From: Neoceratodus forsteri | Lineage: Eukaryota; Chordata; Ceratodontiformes; Ceratodontidae | Direction: 5' to 3' | Assembly: GCA_016271365.2 (NCBI GenBank) | Contig: JADMNL010000028.1 | Span: forward strand, 54,020,001-54,084,000 | Length of the DNA stretch: 64,000 nucleotides | Part shown: positions 1-10,359 of the stretch, one piece after another | How the letters are laid out: the number at the start of each line of letters is the position of its first letter | Numbering within the stretch: the stretch's first letter is position 1 | Translations under genes and position numbers: made by a program | The notes under the pieces: generated by a model | Database searches by the model: none | What the model saw: the letters and a program-made list of their open reading frames with translations, nothing else | What the model was told of the DNA's origin: nothing

Positions 1-1620
1 ACTGTCTTATGGAGTAGTACAGTTGTCATTTTTCACATTTCACCCAAATGTGTTTCCGCCTTGTAGTGCAGAAATGGCGCAGTCGGTGTGCTAAATCAAT
101 GTAAGGGACAAATTAAGAAAATCAGCAGTGACACTGTTCATGAGCAGAGGTCTTGAAATGGCTATTGTTGAAAATTTGGTGAAAAAATCCTAAAATGACT
201 GTTTTATTTGCGCCATGCGTGCAGTTCCTACACACGCCTCATAGGTTTGCAATTTTCAATATTTCCACTCCAGATTTTCAACATTGCCATTTTTCCACAT
301 CTTCTTATGAGTAGTACAGCTGTCATTTTTCACATCTCACCAAAACGTGTTTCTGCTTGCTATGTAGCACACAATGGCGCAGTTGTGCGAACTCAGTGTA
401 TGGGGACACATGAAATCACAGTGTCACTGTTCATGAGGAGATCTTAATGGCAATGTTGAAAATCTGGTGACAGAATTCTAAAATGACTGTTTTATGTTAG
501 TGTGTTGCACTGTTCCCACGTTATCAGAGAAGTTTGCTAATTTTCTCAATATTTCCACCCAGATTTCCAACATTGCCATTTCAGACACCTCCTTATGGAG
601 CAGTACAGCTGTCATTTTCACATCCTGCTCAAAACGTGTTTCCGCTTCATGTAGCGCATAATGGCGCAGTCGGTGCAAGCTCAATGTATGGGACATTAAC
701 AAAACCACAGTGACACTGTTCATGAGCAGAGGTCTTAAAATGGCTATGTTGAAAAATCAGGCATGTTTGAAAATGATTTTTACGAAGCGCAGTGCTAATA
801 AATTCTATGCATGCTCAGAAGTTTGCACTCTAATATTATTTCTAGATTTTCAACATGTCCATTTTATTAAACTTCCTTATGAATAGTATTGTTGCAGTTT
901 TTCATATGTCACCCAAATGTGTTATCGCATACGTAGCGCATAAATGATGCTGTTAAGTGGAAGCAATTTAGACACATTAAGAAAATCACACTTACACTGT
1001 TCATGAGCAGAGGTCTTAAAATGGCTATGTTGAAAATTTGGTGACAAAGTCCATAAAATGACTGTGTTAACAAGTGAGCATTGTGCAGTTTCCACGCATC
1101 CTCGTTAGTTCATGACTTTGTAATATTTTCAGTCCAGATTTTCACTAGTGGCATTTTTCAACACTTCCTTATGAACTGTATAGCGCCATTTTCACAACAT
1201 GGCCGGCGTGTTTTCACACTTTTCAGTGCAGATGCGTGGTCGCTGTCGGAAATCATTGTTCTGGCACAGATAAAGAAAATCACAGTGACATTGTTCATGA
1301 TCGGAGGCACCAAAATGCCTGGAGTTGACAATCTGCTATAAAATATCCCCAACCTACTTATATAATCGGGTTTTGGTGTACACTGACTTCACCATTTTTT
1401 AATATTTTACTACACATTTGCAACATAGCTATTTTACACCTCTCATGACAGAGTACAGCTGTCATTTTTACAGCCTGTTCGACTATTATTGCACCTGTGG
1501 TGCTAAACTCGTATGTCACTGTGCATAAGCAGCTTTCAGCTACCAAGCTGATATTCCCCTGTTCATGAGGTGGGGTCTCAAAACAAACATATGTTGAAAA
1601 TTTGGAGTTAAAATACCAAC
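1..1620. repeat. Tandem satellite-like array, ~290 bp palindromic monomers
   Basis: The landmark GTTCATGAG (or a close variant) recurs at about 136, 429, 718, 999, 1293 and 1561, a spacing of roughly 268-294 bp, so about six monomers are present and the array runs off the left edge. Each monomer has two inverted arms: CAGATTTTCAACATTGCCAT at about 271-290 is the reverse complement of the sequence ending near 466, and the similarity continues outward and inward. The monomer is therefore close to two ~145 bp halves in opposite orientation. Copies become more divergent toward 1300-1620. Short open frames across it carry no recognisable protein and are ignored. The family is not recognised; a decayed foldback element amplified in tandem is possible. 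Confidence 0.8.
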
Positions 1621-2089
1621 GAATGCCTGAGGTATTAGGCTTTTCAACTAATTCCGCCTAACCCTATAGAGAAATACAGGAATCAGGGGTGTGACTTGGG
1701 ATTCTTTGCCTGTGATGCTCATACCATTCCGCACCCCTGCAGTCACTGAGAGGCATCGAGGCATGCCTTGGACTCTTCGGCCCAAACTCACCCCATTCTC
1801 CTTATTGCAATCTATCTCAATCAGATTTCCTAATGAAATGGGGTGCGATAGCCTAAGCCCCCAAGGAACACGTGACACTTGGCCGTCTCTGCAGAGTGGG
1901 GTGTGGTGAAATGGCGGCTGTTATGCCTGACGCACCCAAATGCACATTCTTCATGCCTGTCACCTCTGCAGGGTGGTGGTGGTTACTTTCAGTTCAATAC
2001 TTCACTGCCATTCCTATTACGTAGCTCTGTAACTTTTACACTACCACTGCCAATGCCAGTAAGCAAACATTCGGCACTGACAAATGCTT
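1621..2089. other. Unassigned sequence between satellite and DIRS
   Basis: No gene or familiar repeat is recognised here. A 76-codon minus-strand open frame (1648-1878) has no recognisable domain. The segment ends where recognisable DIRS-A gag sequence begins, near 2090. Confidence 0.4.
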
Positions 2090-2900
2090 GTTTATCTACA
2101 GGAGGGACAGAATGAGGAATTTTTAAAATCTTTGTTGTTTGCTTCCTAAATGACTTATGCAAAGGAATAGACAACCTCCTAGACTCTGGTATATCCATCA
2201 TTTCTACATAATCAGGCTCCTCTTGCTCATCCACAGCTTCTTAAAGGAAGCTGGAGGGTTTCTGCAACCTTTTGTAAAACATAAAATGAGAAGGGACTCA
2301 GACAGAATAGGAGGAGATTCTAAAGGTCTGTCTGGAGAAATGTCCAGTTCAATGGCACGCTCCAGACCCTCCCAGCCACACATGTAATGATCATATTCAT
2401 CCTCCCTCTCCTGTGGTTCATAAAATTCTCAACATCATACTTCCTGAACCACGGTACTGAACGAACCAACCTTACCAACTGTGGTGGTTCGGCAGGACCC
2501 TGAGACAGTGACTGGACAATCTGTATGGCTTTAGCTATTTCTGCAGCAGTTGGAGAGATACCTTGACCCAAACCTACTGATTTCTTTAGTCTTTTTCACT
2601 GAGATCATTTCCTGAACTGCTCTTCTTTGCCTGAGGAAGTCTCGCTCTGGTCAGAGGGGAAGATTCCTCTGGTCCAGTGGGTACTTGACCGGCTGGCCAT
2701 CTGGGTGGGGTGGACTTTGGCCTGCTACCTGAGCCGTCCCAATCTCTTTCCAGTGGTGGCTGCAGGGAAATTTTACACACCTGGCAGTCTGACAGGAGGT
2801 GGTCAGCCTCAGACACTAAACAGTGGTGTGTGGGTCAGCCTTGGCAAAGGCTTCCACAGACATCACAGTGTTGAAACCCAGGGCCCGGGTTTTTGCCTTT
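2090..2900 (-). pseudogene. DIRS-A copy 0 Gag fragment
   Basis: Minus-strand fragments match Gag of the other DIRS-A copies: one containing LSDCQVCKISLQPP (end of the N-terminal Cys/His segment), one with TAAEIAKAIQIVQSLSQ, and one with DEQEEPDYVEMMDIPESRR followed by LHKSFRKQTTKILK. They lie in different frames, so indels have broken the gene. Homology stops right after a PPVDK motif near 2090, where the element is truncated. In DIRS elements this ORF is the putative capsid/nucleic-acid-binding protein. I saw no intact start codon. Confidence 0.7.
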
Positions 2901-3289
2901 CAGACATAATGCCAGCTCAACCAAAACTGTTCTTTGATGGCAGTGCTAGAAGACACAATTTTATCGGTTCCTAACCGTATTGGTATTTGAAACCTATTTT
3001 AAAGCAAGGTTTTTTTAGAACCGATAAGAAACTGGAACCCACTTCTAAAAGCCTCCAACCAATAATTTTAAAAACGCAATTAAGCAAACCGATCGGGTTC
3101 AAAACCGAACCGATAATTGAATTTCACACAGATTTTAAATTTTCTACCACGGTTTACCAGATAGAGCTTTTAACTGAAATGCGTAAATAAATACTTTTTG
3201 CCGTTCAATGAATCAAAATACTCGCTGAACCGAGAAATGAACCGATGTGAAGGGAGCTGATCTCCTGAGCGACTGTTCAGTGAAGCGGA

Positions 3290-3461
3290 GTAAAGAATCT
3301 GACAGTTTCATTTGAAACTGGCCAGATAGAGCTTTGGTATAGCGCCCTCGTGCTGTGGAACTCCAGACTCTCTGGAGTTAACTCTTTCCTCTCCGGGGCA
3401 GTTCAGCTGCAGTGGCTGACTGCATATGGTCATAATATAGTAAGACTTCATGGTGTTTGAA
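3290..3461 (-). repeat. 5' inverted terminal repeat of DIRS-A copy 0
   Basis: AGAATCTGACAG, a GTTAACTCTTTC-like block, a CCGGGGCAGTTC-like block and GTCATAATATAG occur in the same order as in the 5' ITRs of copies 1, 2 and C (19670-19856, 9590-9758, 28460-28621). Confidence 0.7.
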
Positions 3462-3496
3462 ATATAGGTTCTGAGAGGGGCAGCCTGGGAGAGAGG

Positions 3497-3600
3497 TCAT
3501 AATATAGCAAGACTTCATTAGAAGAAACAACATTACTAAGGTGAGTAATTTTTTCTTCAAACAACATGTAGTCTTGATATATTATGACATATGCAGATTA
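3497..3600 (-). repeat. Internal complementary region (ICR) of DIRS-A copy 1
   Basis: Read on +, this holds GTCATAATATAGCAAGAC, an AAACAACATTACTAAGGTGAG block, AATTTTTTCTTCAAACAACATG, then AGTCTTGATATATTATGAC. The left half equals the end of a 3' ITR and the right half equals a 5' terminus, back to back. This is the canonical DIRS ICR, complementary to the joined ends of a circular intermediate. Confidence 0.8.
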
Positions 3601-3639
3601 CACAGCAGTACCTCCATGGAGGAGGGACAGAACCTACTT

Positions 3640-4220
3640 GGGAAATAGGATCTGAAGCACAGCTGTTAAATCGAGCATCACTCTAGCCTGGATATCCAGG
3701 GAGTAATGCTAGTAAAAGTGTGAACCGTTTTCCAGGTAGCTGCTTTTGATATATCTCTAGGATAGGGATGCCTCTGGCAGCAGCCAGAGACGCAGCTGTA
3801 CCTCTGGTAGAGTGAGCCCTCAGGCCTGAGGGAGGAACCTTACCCAGTTTTTCATAGCAGAATTGGCATGAGACAATCCACCTGGCAATGGATCTTTTAG
3901 TGGCAGGTTTCCTTACCAACCTCACCATAAGTGAGGAACAATTGAGGGATTCAACCTGTGACACTTGGTACGCTTTATAGTAATCTAAGGGCTCTTGACA
4001 TCTAAATTGTGCAACTCCTCTCACCAGAGGAGGAATGGTCAGTGAAGTACACAAGAAGAGACATGGATTGATTAAGGTGAAAGTCTGAAACCACCTTAGG
4101 CAAAAACTTCCTGTTAGTCCTGAGGACTACCTTATCTCTATGAAAGGAGATAAAATCAGGCTCCACTGACAAGGCTTGTAGCTCACTTATGCGCCTGGCA
4201 GAGGTGATGGCTACCAGGAG
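3640..4220 (-). pseudogene. DIRS-A copy 1 tyrosine recombinase, C-terminal part
   Basis: The minus strand encodes the catalytic half of a DIRS tyrosine recombinase. VAITSARRISELQALS carries the first catalytic Arg (about 4180-4215). LRAHSTRGTAASLAAARGIP carries the HxxR box (about 3797-3825). The segment that should hold the catalytic Tyr follows (about 3710-3740). The enzyme integrates the circular DNA intermediate. The gene is cut at 4220 by insertion of copy 2 and resumes at 9759. Several frame changes lie inside, so it is dead. Confidence 0.85.
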
Positions 4221-4400
4221 AAAAAAATTACTCACCTTAGTAATGTTGTTTCTTCTAATGGAGTCTTGCTATATTATGACTATTGCAGTTTGTCCCAGCC
4301 TTAGAACTGCTCCGGAGGTGAAAGAGTTAACTTCCATGCAGAGCATGGAGCTTAGAGCGCGAGCCTGGGTTCGAAGTTCTGCTGGCTGGTTTCAAACCCG
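4221..4400 (-). repeat. 3' inverted terminal repeat of DIRS-A copy 2
   Basis: From the outer end inward on +: AAAAAAATTACTCACCTTAG, TGTTTCTTCTAATGGAGTC, TTGCTATATTATGAC, then GCTCCGGAGGTGAAAGAGTT. The last two blocks are the reverse complement of the 5' ITR ending at 9758; the outermost ~45 bp are unique to the 3' end. Confidence 0.8.
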
Positions 4401-4639
4401 AAACAGTCAGATCTTTACGAGCAAAACTCACTAAGGTTCTGTGTGTGCTGTAACCTGCTGACTCAGCCAACTGGCCATCAATATATCACATATTTTGCTG
4501 GTCCCAACACAAAGACTTAAGTCAGTGGACCAGAAAATTAAGATAGAATAACTAAATAAACACAACACCCAAACATGAAAGAGGGCATCGAGTAAATGCC
4601 AACAGAGGAATACCCACCCCATACCCCGTAAAGTAGAGT

Positions 4640-4770
4640 TCTGAGAGGGGTAGTGTTGGGAGGTTGATATTATGTTAGAAGACCCATTAAAGAAACAACA
4701 TTAAGGTGAGTAATTTTTTTCTTCAAACAAGTGAAGTCTTGCTATATTATGACTATTGCAGACTACACAG
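4640..4770 (-). repeat. ICR of DIRS-A copy 2
   Basis: GTTCTGAGAGGGG is followed by a decayed ATATTATG...AGAAACAACATTAAGGTGAG block, then TTTCTTCAAAC and GTCTTGCTATATTATGAC. Same ordering as the ICR at 3497-3600 and those in copies C and D. It is complementary to the element's two termini joined together. Confidence 0.75.
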
Positions 4771-4799
4771 CAGTACCCATGGAGGAGGGACAGAACCTA

Positions 4800-5860
4800 C
4801 TTAGGAATAGGTCTCTGATGCACGGGCTGGCTAAACCGAGCATCCCTCCTAGCTTGAATATCCAGGGAGTAATGTTTGGTGAGTGTGTACTGTCTTCCAA
4901 GTAGCTGCCTGACATATCTCCAAGATAGGGATGTCTCTCATCAGCAGCTAGAGATGCAGCTGTACTCTGGAGAGTGAGCCTTCAGGCTGAGGGGAACTTC
5001 ACCTAGCTTTTGATAGCAAAATTGATACAAGAAACGATCCACCTGGTGAATGGATCTCTTAGTGGCAGGTCTCCCTTTCCCAACCTCACCATAAGTGAGA
5101 AACATTGGAGGGAGTCGAACCCAGACCCTTGGTACACTTTATGTAGTAACTTAGGGCCTCTTAACATCTGTTGGTAGCCTTCACCAGAGGAGGAATGGTC
5201 AGTGAAGAACAACTGAAGTGAAATATTGGTTAAGGTGGAAATTGAAACCACCTTAGGCAAAACTTCCTGTTAGTCCTGAGGACCACTTTATCCTGTGAAA
5301 GGAAATAAAGTCAGTTTCTACCGATAAAGCCTGTAACTCACTTATACGCCTGGCAGAAGTGATGGCTACCAGAAAGCAGTTTTCCAAGTCAATTAAGCTC
5401 TTCCGAAGACAGAGGCTCAAAGGGGTTGCATTAGCTGGAGCAATGCATACATTAAGATCCCAAGCCGGGCAGGATCCCTGAATGAGGATTGTGTGAAGCA
5501 ATCCTTTAAAAACTTGGAAAATACAGGATTAGCAGAAAGAGAAGAGGGCTTCCTGTTGAATGAAGGCAGAGACAGCAGCCAAGTGCACTTTCAGGGTGGC
5601 TGGTCTCAGTCCCAAAGAATTAAGAATGACCATGTAGTCCAATACAGTGGTGGATCAGCAGATTCTGGGGAAATGCTTCCCAGAATTACATGGAAAACCT
5701 TTTCCACTGAGTTATAGGTAGCCCTGGCTAAGGTCAGCAGCCTCAGGATTTTCGAGAACACTTTGAGAAAGTTGCAAATCAGCAACTCTAACTGCTCAAG
5801 AGCCAAGCCTGAGGTTGAGGGATTTGAGATTCGATACCAAACCTCCCTGAGCACAGGTTA
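4800..5860 (-). pseudogene. DIRS-A copy 2 tyrosine recombinase
   Basis: Minus-strand fragments match the recombinase of copies C and D. A SAM-like N-terminal region lies at about 5480-5850 (LALEQLELLICNFLK), and VAITSARRISELQALSVETD with the first Arg at about 5330-5380. The HxxR region lies at 4950-4985, where the second catalytic Arg codon is lost through base changes. The gene is broken by several frameshifts. Next to the ICR, as in other DIRS elements. Confidence 0.75.
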
Positions 5861-5879
5861 ACAGATTGTGATTCCTGGG

Positions 5880-6560
5880 AGATTACGTGGAAGATGGACT
5901 GCTAAGGACAGAAGGAGTGGGTACCAGAGCTGCCTTGTCCAGTCTGGAGCAACTCAGGATCATTTTGCAAGGCTGAGACCTGATTTTGACTAGTACTTTG
6001 AACATGAGAGGAAGGGGGAAAGGCATAAAGAAACTTCCTTCCCAATCGAGGAGAAAGGCATCCAGGGGAACTGATCCCAACATTGGGGTCTGCAACAAAA
6101 CAGTGGAGTTGATACTTGTCTGGGGCTGCTAAAAGATTCATCTGAGGAGTGCCCCATCTGGCCAAACACTGATCCTCAGTTCTAGAGGATCCAGTGACCT
6201 TGTGATGGCCCTGGGAATCCTGTTGAGGGATCTGCCTGGACATTGTCTCTGCCTGGGAGGTGAACTGCTATGAGGGGAAGTGTTCAGGAGTCCAGAGACC
6301 ACAACTGTCGCCTCGGTGCACAAGGTCAAGACCCGAGTGCCCTTGTTTGTTGGATGTACCATATCGTGTGGTGTTATTCTGTTCTGACCTGTACCAATTT
6401 GTTCTGAACAGATGCAGAGAAAACCTGAAGTGCTAGAAAAATAGGCTCTGAGTTCCAACAGATTGATGTGGAGCAGAGATCTCTGAGGGACCATAATCCC
6501 AAGGAGAGGTTCATTGTGATTCTATCCCAAGAGGGGCTGCATCTGTAGTAAGGGTTGAGG
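5880..6560 (-). pseudogene. DIRS-A copy 2 RNase H / Dam-like methylase region
   Basis: Minus-strand pieces include HINLLELRAYF (RNase H Glu block) and, farther downstream in the element, ARWGTPQMNLLAAPD and VPLDAFLLDWEGSFFMPFP. The latter resemble the WGTP/DLFA ... DALLLDW ... FPPF pattern of the phage Dam-type N6-adenine methylase domain reported in DIRS elements. Frameshifted; activity is not expected. Confidence 0.65.
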
Positions 6561-6599
6561 AATGGGACAGAGGGATGAAAGACACCCCTGTCTCAGGAT

Positions 6600-7870
6600 T
6601 GCTCTGATCCTGCCACCACTGAAGGGCCTGATCAGGGTTCGAGTCACTGGGATTAATTTGATAGAGGATCTCTTTGAGACCAGAAAGCTCTCAAATGGAA
6701 CTGAATGTCCTCATCTGAAATCTTGCTCCTTGCACCACAGCTGTGGCGGGCAGCCATGTGCCCTAGAGCTGCAGGAAATGTCTTGGTTGGTCGAGAGACC
6801 TGCAGAGTGAAGGAGGCGCCAGGGCTAATAAGGTCCTTACCCTTTCCTAAGGGAAGGAAGGCTCTGGTTGCTTTGTATCCAGTTCTGCGCCTATAAAGGT
6901 GTGGTACCTGGACAGGTTCCAAAATTGACTTTGGAAGATTGAGAAGAAATCCCAGATAGGTAAGCAGCTGCTGGTAACTAGCAGGTGGATTTGATCTGGT
7001 TCGAGACTGACCCACAATGAGCTGAGTCGTCCAAGTAGGGGAGATAATGGCAAACTTTTTTCTTAGGTGAGCGACTGCTACTGCCAGACACTTTAGAACA
7101 ATCTTGGGTAGAAGTGAGGTCAAGGGCATTGTTTGAACTGATAATGGCCCTGAGGGCAGTTCAATCTGAGGTATTTATGGGGAGCTTCTGATCAAGAACA
7201 TGGAAGTAGGCATCTTGAGGTCCAGGAGGCTAGCCAGTCCCTGGCCTTAGGGAGGGTAAAATCATTCCCAGTGTCACCATTTTGAACTTTGGCTTTAAAA
7301 GGTGCTTGTTTAGATATCTTGATCCAGGATAGGCCACCACTCTCCTGTATTTTTTGCAAGGAAGCACCTGGAGTACAGACTCTTGCCTGGTGAAGGGGAG
7401 AAACCTTTCTACAGCCTGAGAGCCAGGAGAGTTGAGACTTGTTTCAAAGCCAGAGTCTCTAAAGGTTTTAGGTGGGGAAAGATCTGGCTCTCATCTTTGG
7501 AAATTCTTGAAGCTGAGAATCAGACCCCTTGCTCACTACTTCCAGTACCCACCTGTCTGGAGTTGAAGACTGCCAGTCCTGAACTAAGTGAGCCAACCTG
7601 CCCCACAGGTAGTGGAGAGCTGACCCTGGGCATCCCATCAGGTGCCTGTTTGGCAGGGCTTTAGGCTGAGGGGTGGGAGCAGCCTGCTTGAACCCCATCT
7701 GCTCTCCCTCTGAAGAATCCCCTGTACATAGGCTGAAGAGGAGGGCTTGAGTTTGGTAAAAGGCCTGTGAAAAGGCTCACCCCTCCTCCCTGCTGCCTCT
7801 GAGGGAGTGGCTTTGCTGCCTTGCTTGGTGTAGCCCTGTAAGTGGTTCTATATTCATCCATTTTTCACAA
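6600..7870 (-). pseudogene. DIRS-A copy 2 reverse transcriptase
   Basis: A 158-codon minus-strand frame (6653-7129) plus fragments up to 7861 match the RT of the other copies. The catalytic YLDD is encoded at 7026-7037, but the following Trp-Leu codons are disturbed by an indel, and the frame changes repeatedly. DIRS RTs copy the element RNA in the cytoplasm into circular DNA. The upstream segment (7383-7870) is a poorly conserved Gag-RT linker. Confidence 0.75.
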
Positions 7871-7879
7871 TTCCTTGTC

Positions 7880-9200
7880 TGCTCCCAACAGAGACCTCCC
7901 CACCACAGGAAAAATCCATAGCCTTAGACTGGGTATCCTGCAGACAGTAGACACCTGAGCCAGGCTAATCTCCAAAAAGCCACAGATGTAGCCATGACTT
8001 AGAGGATACATCTGTTAGAATCCACTGCAGCATGGAACTGCACCTTAGATGCCTCAGTCACCATCAAGAGTTACCTGCTCCAGCTCCCTTTTAAGTAGCC
8101 GGCCAGGGACCTGTTTGGCTAAGGCCAAGACAGTATCCCATCTAGATTTCTGGTATCTGCAACATGCTCATATAGTTAGCTTGTTCAGTCCCAAGGATGC
8201 TGCCTTGTATTGTTTTTTGGCCATGGCATCAATCTCCTGAATCTTTGTCAGGAGGATGTGAAGCCAGTGGAATATTAGCTTTATCACAGGCTGCAGCCCG
8301 AACTACCCCAACATGACTGCATTAAGGTGAAAGAAAATCTGTATCAGGACCTGATGCAGCCTCCTGTCCATCTTTTATCCACAGGAGGCACAGAAATAGG
8401 AGCTTTTAAAATTTTTATTGTTTGTTTTTGCAAGGTTTATGTAAAGGATGGACAACCTCCTGACTCTGGGATATCCATCATCTCCACATAGTCAGGCTCC
8501 TCTTGCTCATCCAAAGCCTCCTCTAATGGGAAGCTGAGGACTCAGCAATTTTTATAAAACAAAAATGAGAAGGGACTCAGAAAGCCTAGGGGGAGATTCA
8601 CCTGAAGGTCTGTCTGGGGAGATGTCCGTTCATTGGGTACATCCAGACTTTCAAAGTCACATTCACACTGATCATAATCCTCATCCCTCCCCTGGTTCAT
8701 AGAACTCTTCTATATCATAATCCTGAACCACTGAACCGACCGAACCGACCTTTGCCAGACAGTGGGGGTTCGAGGGAACTGGGACAGGGACTGGACAATC
8801 TGTATTGCTCCTGGCTATCTCAGCAGTTGGAGAAGGTAATTTTGGACCCAAACCTGCTGGATTTTTAGATTTCTTTGCTGGAACTGGCCCTCAGAGACAG
8901 CTTTGCTTGCCGAGGAAGTCTCACCCTGGTCAGAGGAGCTCTCCGTTCGGGTTGGCACTGAACCGGCTGGCCATCCGGTCAGTGGACTTTTGGCTTCTCC
9001 CCTGGAGCCTGCCTCCACCTCTTGTCCAGGGTGGCTGCAGGAAATTTTTACAATCTGAAGCAGTCTGAATTGAGGTGGTCAAACCCCAGACACAGACACA
9101 GTGGTGTGTGGGTCAGCCTTGGCAAAGGCTTCCCCACAGACACCAAGCAGTGTGTTGAAACCCATTGGGCCCGGGTTTTCTTTGGGTTTCTGACATGATG
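7880..9200 (-). pseudogene. DIRS-A copy 2 Gag
   Basis: The minus strand carries, from its start near 9200, a Cys/His segment (CLCLGFDHLNSDC at about 9065-9110), then decayed acidic and helical parts matching copies 1 and C. No reading frame exceeds about 70 codons, so the gene is more decayed than in copy 1. Assigned by homology to the neighbouring copies, not by domain motifs alone. Confidence 0.65.
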
Positions 9201-9589
9201 CCAGCCTAACCAACCAACTTGCCTCTTTTGATGGCCGTACAGGCAAGACACCCTTATCGGTTCCAAATCAGCGTTACGGGTCCTGGAAAACCATAATGAA
9301 ATCCGCTTTTTTAGAACCGATAAGAACTGAACTTGACTTCAAAAGCCTTAAAAGGCTTTAAACTAATATTTAAATACAACTCGATCGGTTCAACCAAACC
9401 CATAATATTTACAAGTTCCACACAGAAAAACCCTATCTATGACTTCATTACCTATAGACAGAGCCTGAGCCGATCGGTTTTATGTGTTAAAATAATGACA
9501 TCATGTTAAATTAAACCGAGAAATAGCGCTTTAAACCAAGAAATGAACTGAGCAACAGGAGGAATTCGAGCGACTGTTCAGTGAGGCGG
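9201..9589 (-). other. 5' leader of DIRS-A copy 2
   Basis: This non-coding leader lies between gag and the 5' ITR. It is rich in the motif GAACCGATAAGAAC and relatives of ATCGGTT, repeated several times in both orientations. The same motif clusters are found in copies 0, 1 and C (about 2960-3240, 19350-19640, 28100-28400), so they are a family feature, possibly binding sites in the leader. Confidence 0.6.
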
Positions 9590-9758
9590 AGTAAAGAATC
9601 TGACGGGTTTCGCTTGAAACCAGCCAAACAGAGTTTGAACCGAGCTTGCGCTCTAAGCTCCATGCTCTGCATGGAAGTTAACTCTTTCACCTCCGGAGCA
9701 GTTCTAAGGCTGGGGAAACTGCAATAGTCATAATATAGCAAGACTTCATGTTGTTTGA
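9590..9758 (-). repeat. 5' inverted terminal repeat of DIRS-A copy 2
   Basis: Contains GTTAACTCTTTCACCTCCGG, then AGCAGTTCTAAGGCTGGGG, GTCATAATATAGCAAGAC and the outer TTCATGTTGTTTGA. It pairs with 4262-4400. Confidence 0.8.
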
Positions 9759-10115
9759 AACACAGTTTTCCAAGTCAAGTACTTAAGCTCTGCTGAAGAC
9801 AATGGCTCAAAAGGGGGTTGCATAAGTTGAGCGATGCAAATATTAAGATCCCAAGCAGGGGAAGGGTCCCTGAACGGGGGGTTGGTGTACAACCCTTTTA
9901 AAAAACTTGAGAACACAGAGTGAGCTTGATAAAGAAGAGGCTTAGCCTGTTGATAAGAAGACAGACACGCTGCCAAGTGCACTTTAGGTAGCTGGTCTCA
10001 GTCTCATGGAATTCAAATGCACCAAATAATCCAGGATTGTGGGCACACCAGCAGATTCTGGGGAAATATGTTTACCAGCACACCATATGGAAAATCTCTT
10101 CCATTTTAATTATAG
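9759..10115 (-). pseudogene. DIRS-A copy 1 tyrosine recombinase, N-terminal part
   Basis: The minus strand encodes AHSVFSSFLKGLYTNPPFRD, then LSSAELKYLTWKTVF, matching the N-terminal core-binding domain of the copy D and C recombinases. It ends at 9759, where copy 2 was inserted, and its continuation is at 4220. Frameshifted toward the N-terminus. Confidence 0.8.
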
Positions 10116-10359
10116 GTAGCCCTGGTGGAAGGTTCCAGAGGCCTTCAATATATCCAATACACCTTGGGAAAGGTGTGGTCAGCAAATCCTAACTCTCAAG
10201 AGCCATGCCTTGAGATGAGAGATATAAGGTTCTGGATACCAAACTCTCCTGGGGACAGGTTAACAGGTTGTGATTCCAGGGAAAACATAGGGAGGGTGGA
10301 CTGCTAAGGACATGAGGAGGGGTACCAGGGCTGCCTGGCCTCAATCTTGGAGCAATCAG

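Larger units (their letters stand above)
2090..3461 (-). mobile_element. DIRS-A copy 0, truncated (gag and 5' ITR only)
   Basis: This is the 5' part of a DIRS-type YR retrotransposon on the minus strand. Homology to the gag region of copies 1, 2 and C starts near 2090 and runs through the 5' leader to a 5' inverted terminal repeat. The element ends at about 3461 with the family's 5' terminus (reading inward TTCAAACA...CATGAAGTC...ATATTATGAC). RT, RNase H and recombinase are missing, so about three quarters of the element has been lost. Its 5' terminus abuts the 3' tail of copy 1 just before GGTTCTGAGAGGGG, the same spot used by copy C in copy D. Confidence 0.8.
4221..9758 (-). mobile_element. 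DIRS-A copy 2, complete element inserted in copy 1
   Basis: About 5.54 kb, coding on minus. The 5' ITR is at about 9590-9758, followed by gag (~7880-9200), RT (~6600-7870), RNase H/methylase (~5880-6560), recombinase (~4800-5860), ICR (~4655-4770) and a 3' ITR (~4221-4400). The two ITRs are inverted copies: GAACTGCTCCGGAGGTGAAA at 4304-4323 reappears complemented near 9683-9702. It interrupts the recombinase gene of copy 1 with no obvious target duplication, as expected for tyrosine-recombinase integration. All ORFs are frameshifted. Confidence 0.88.
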
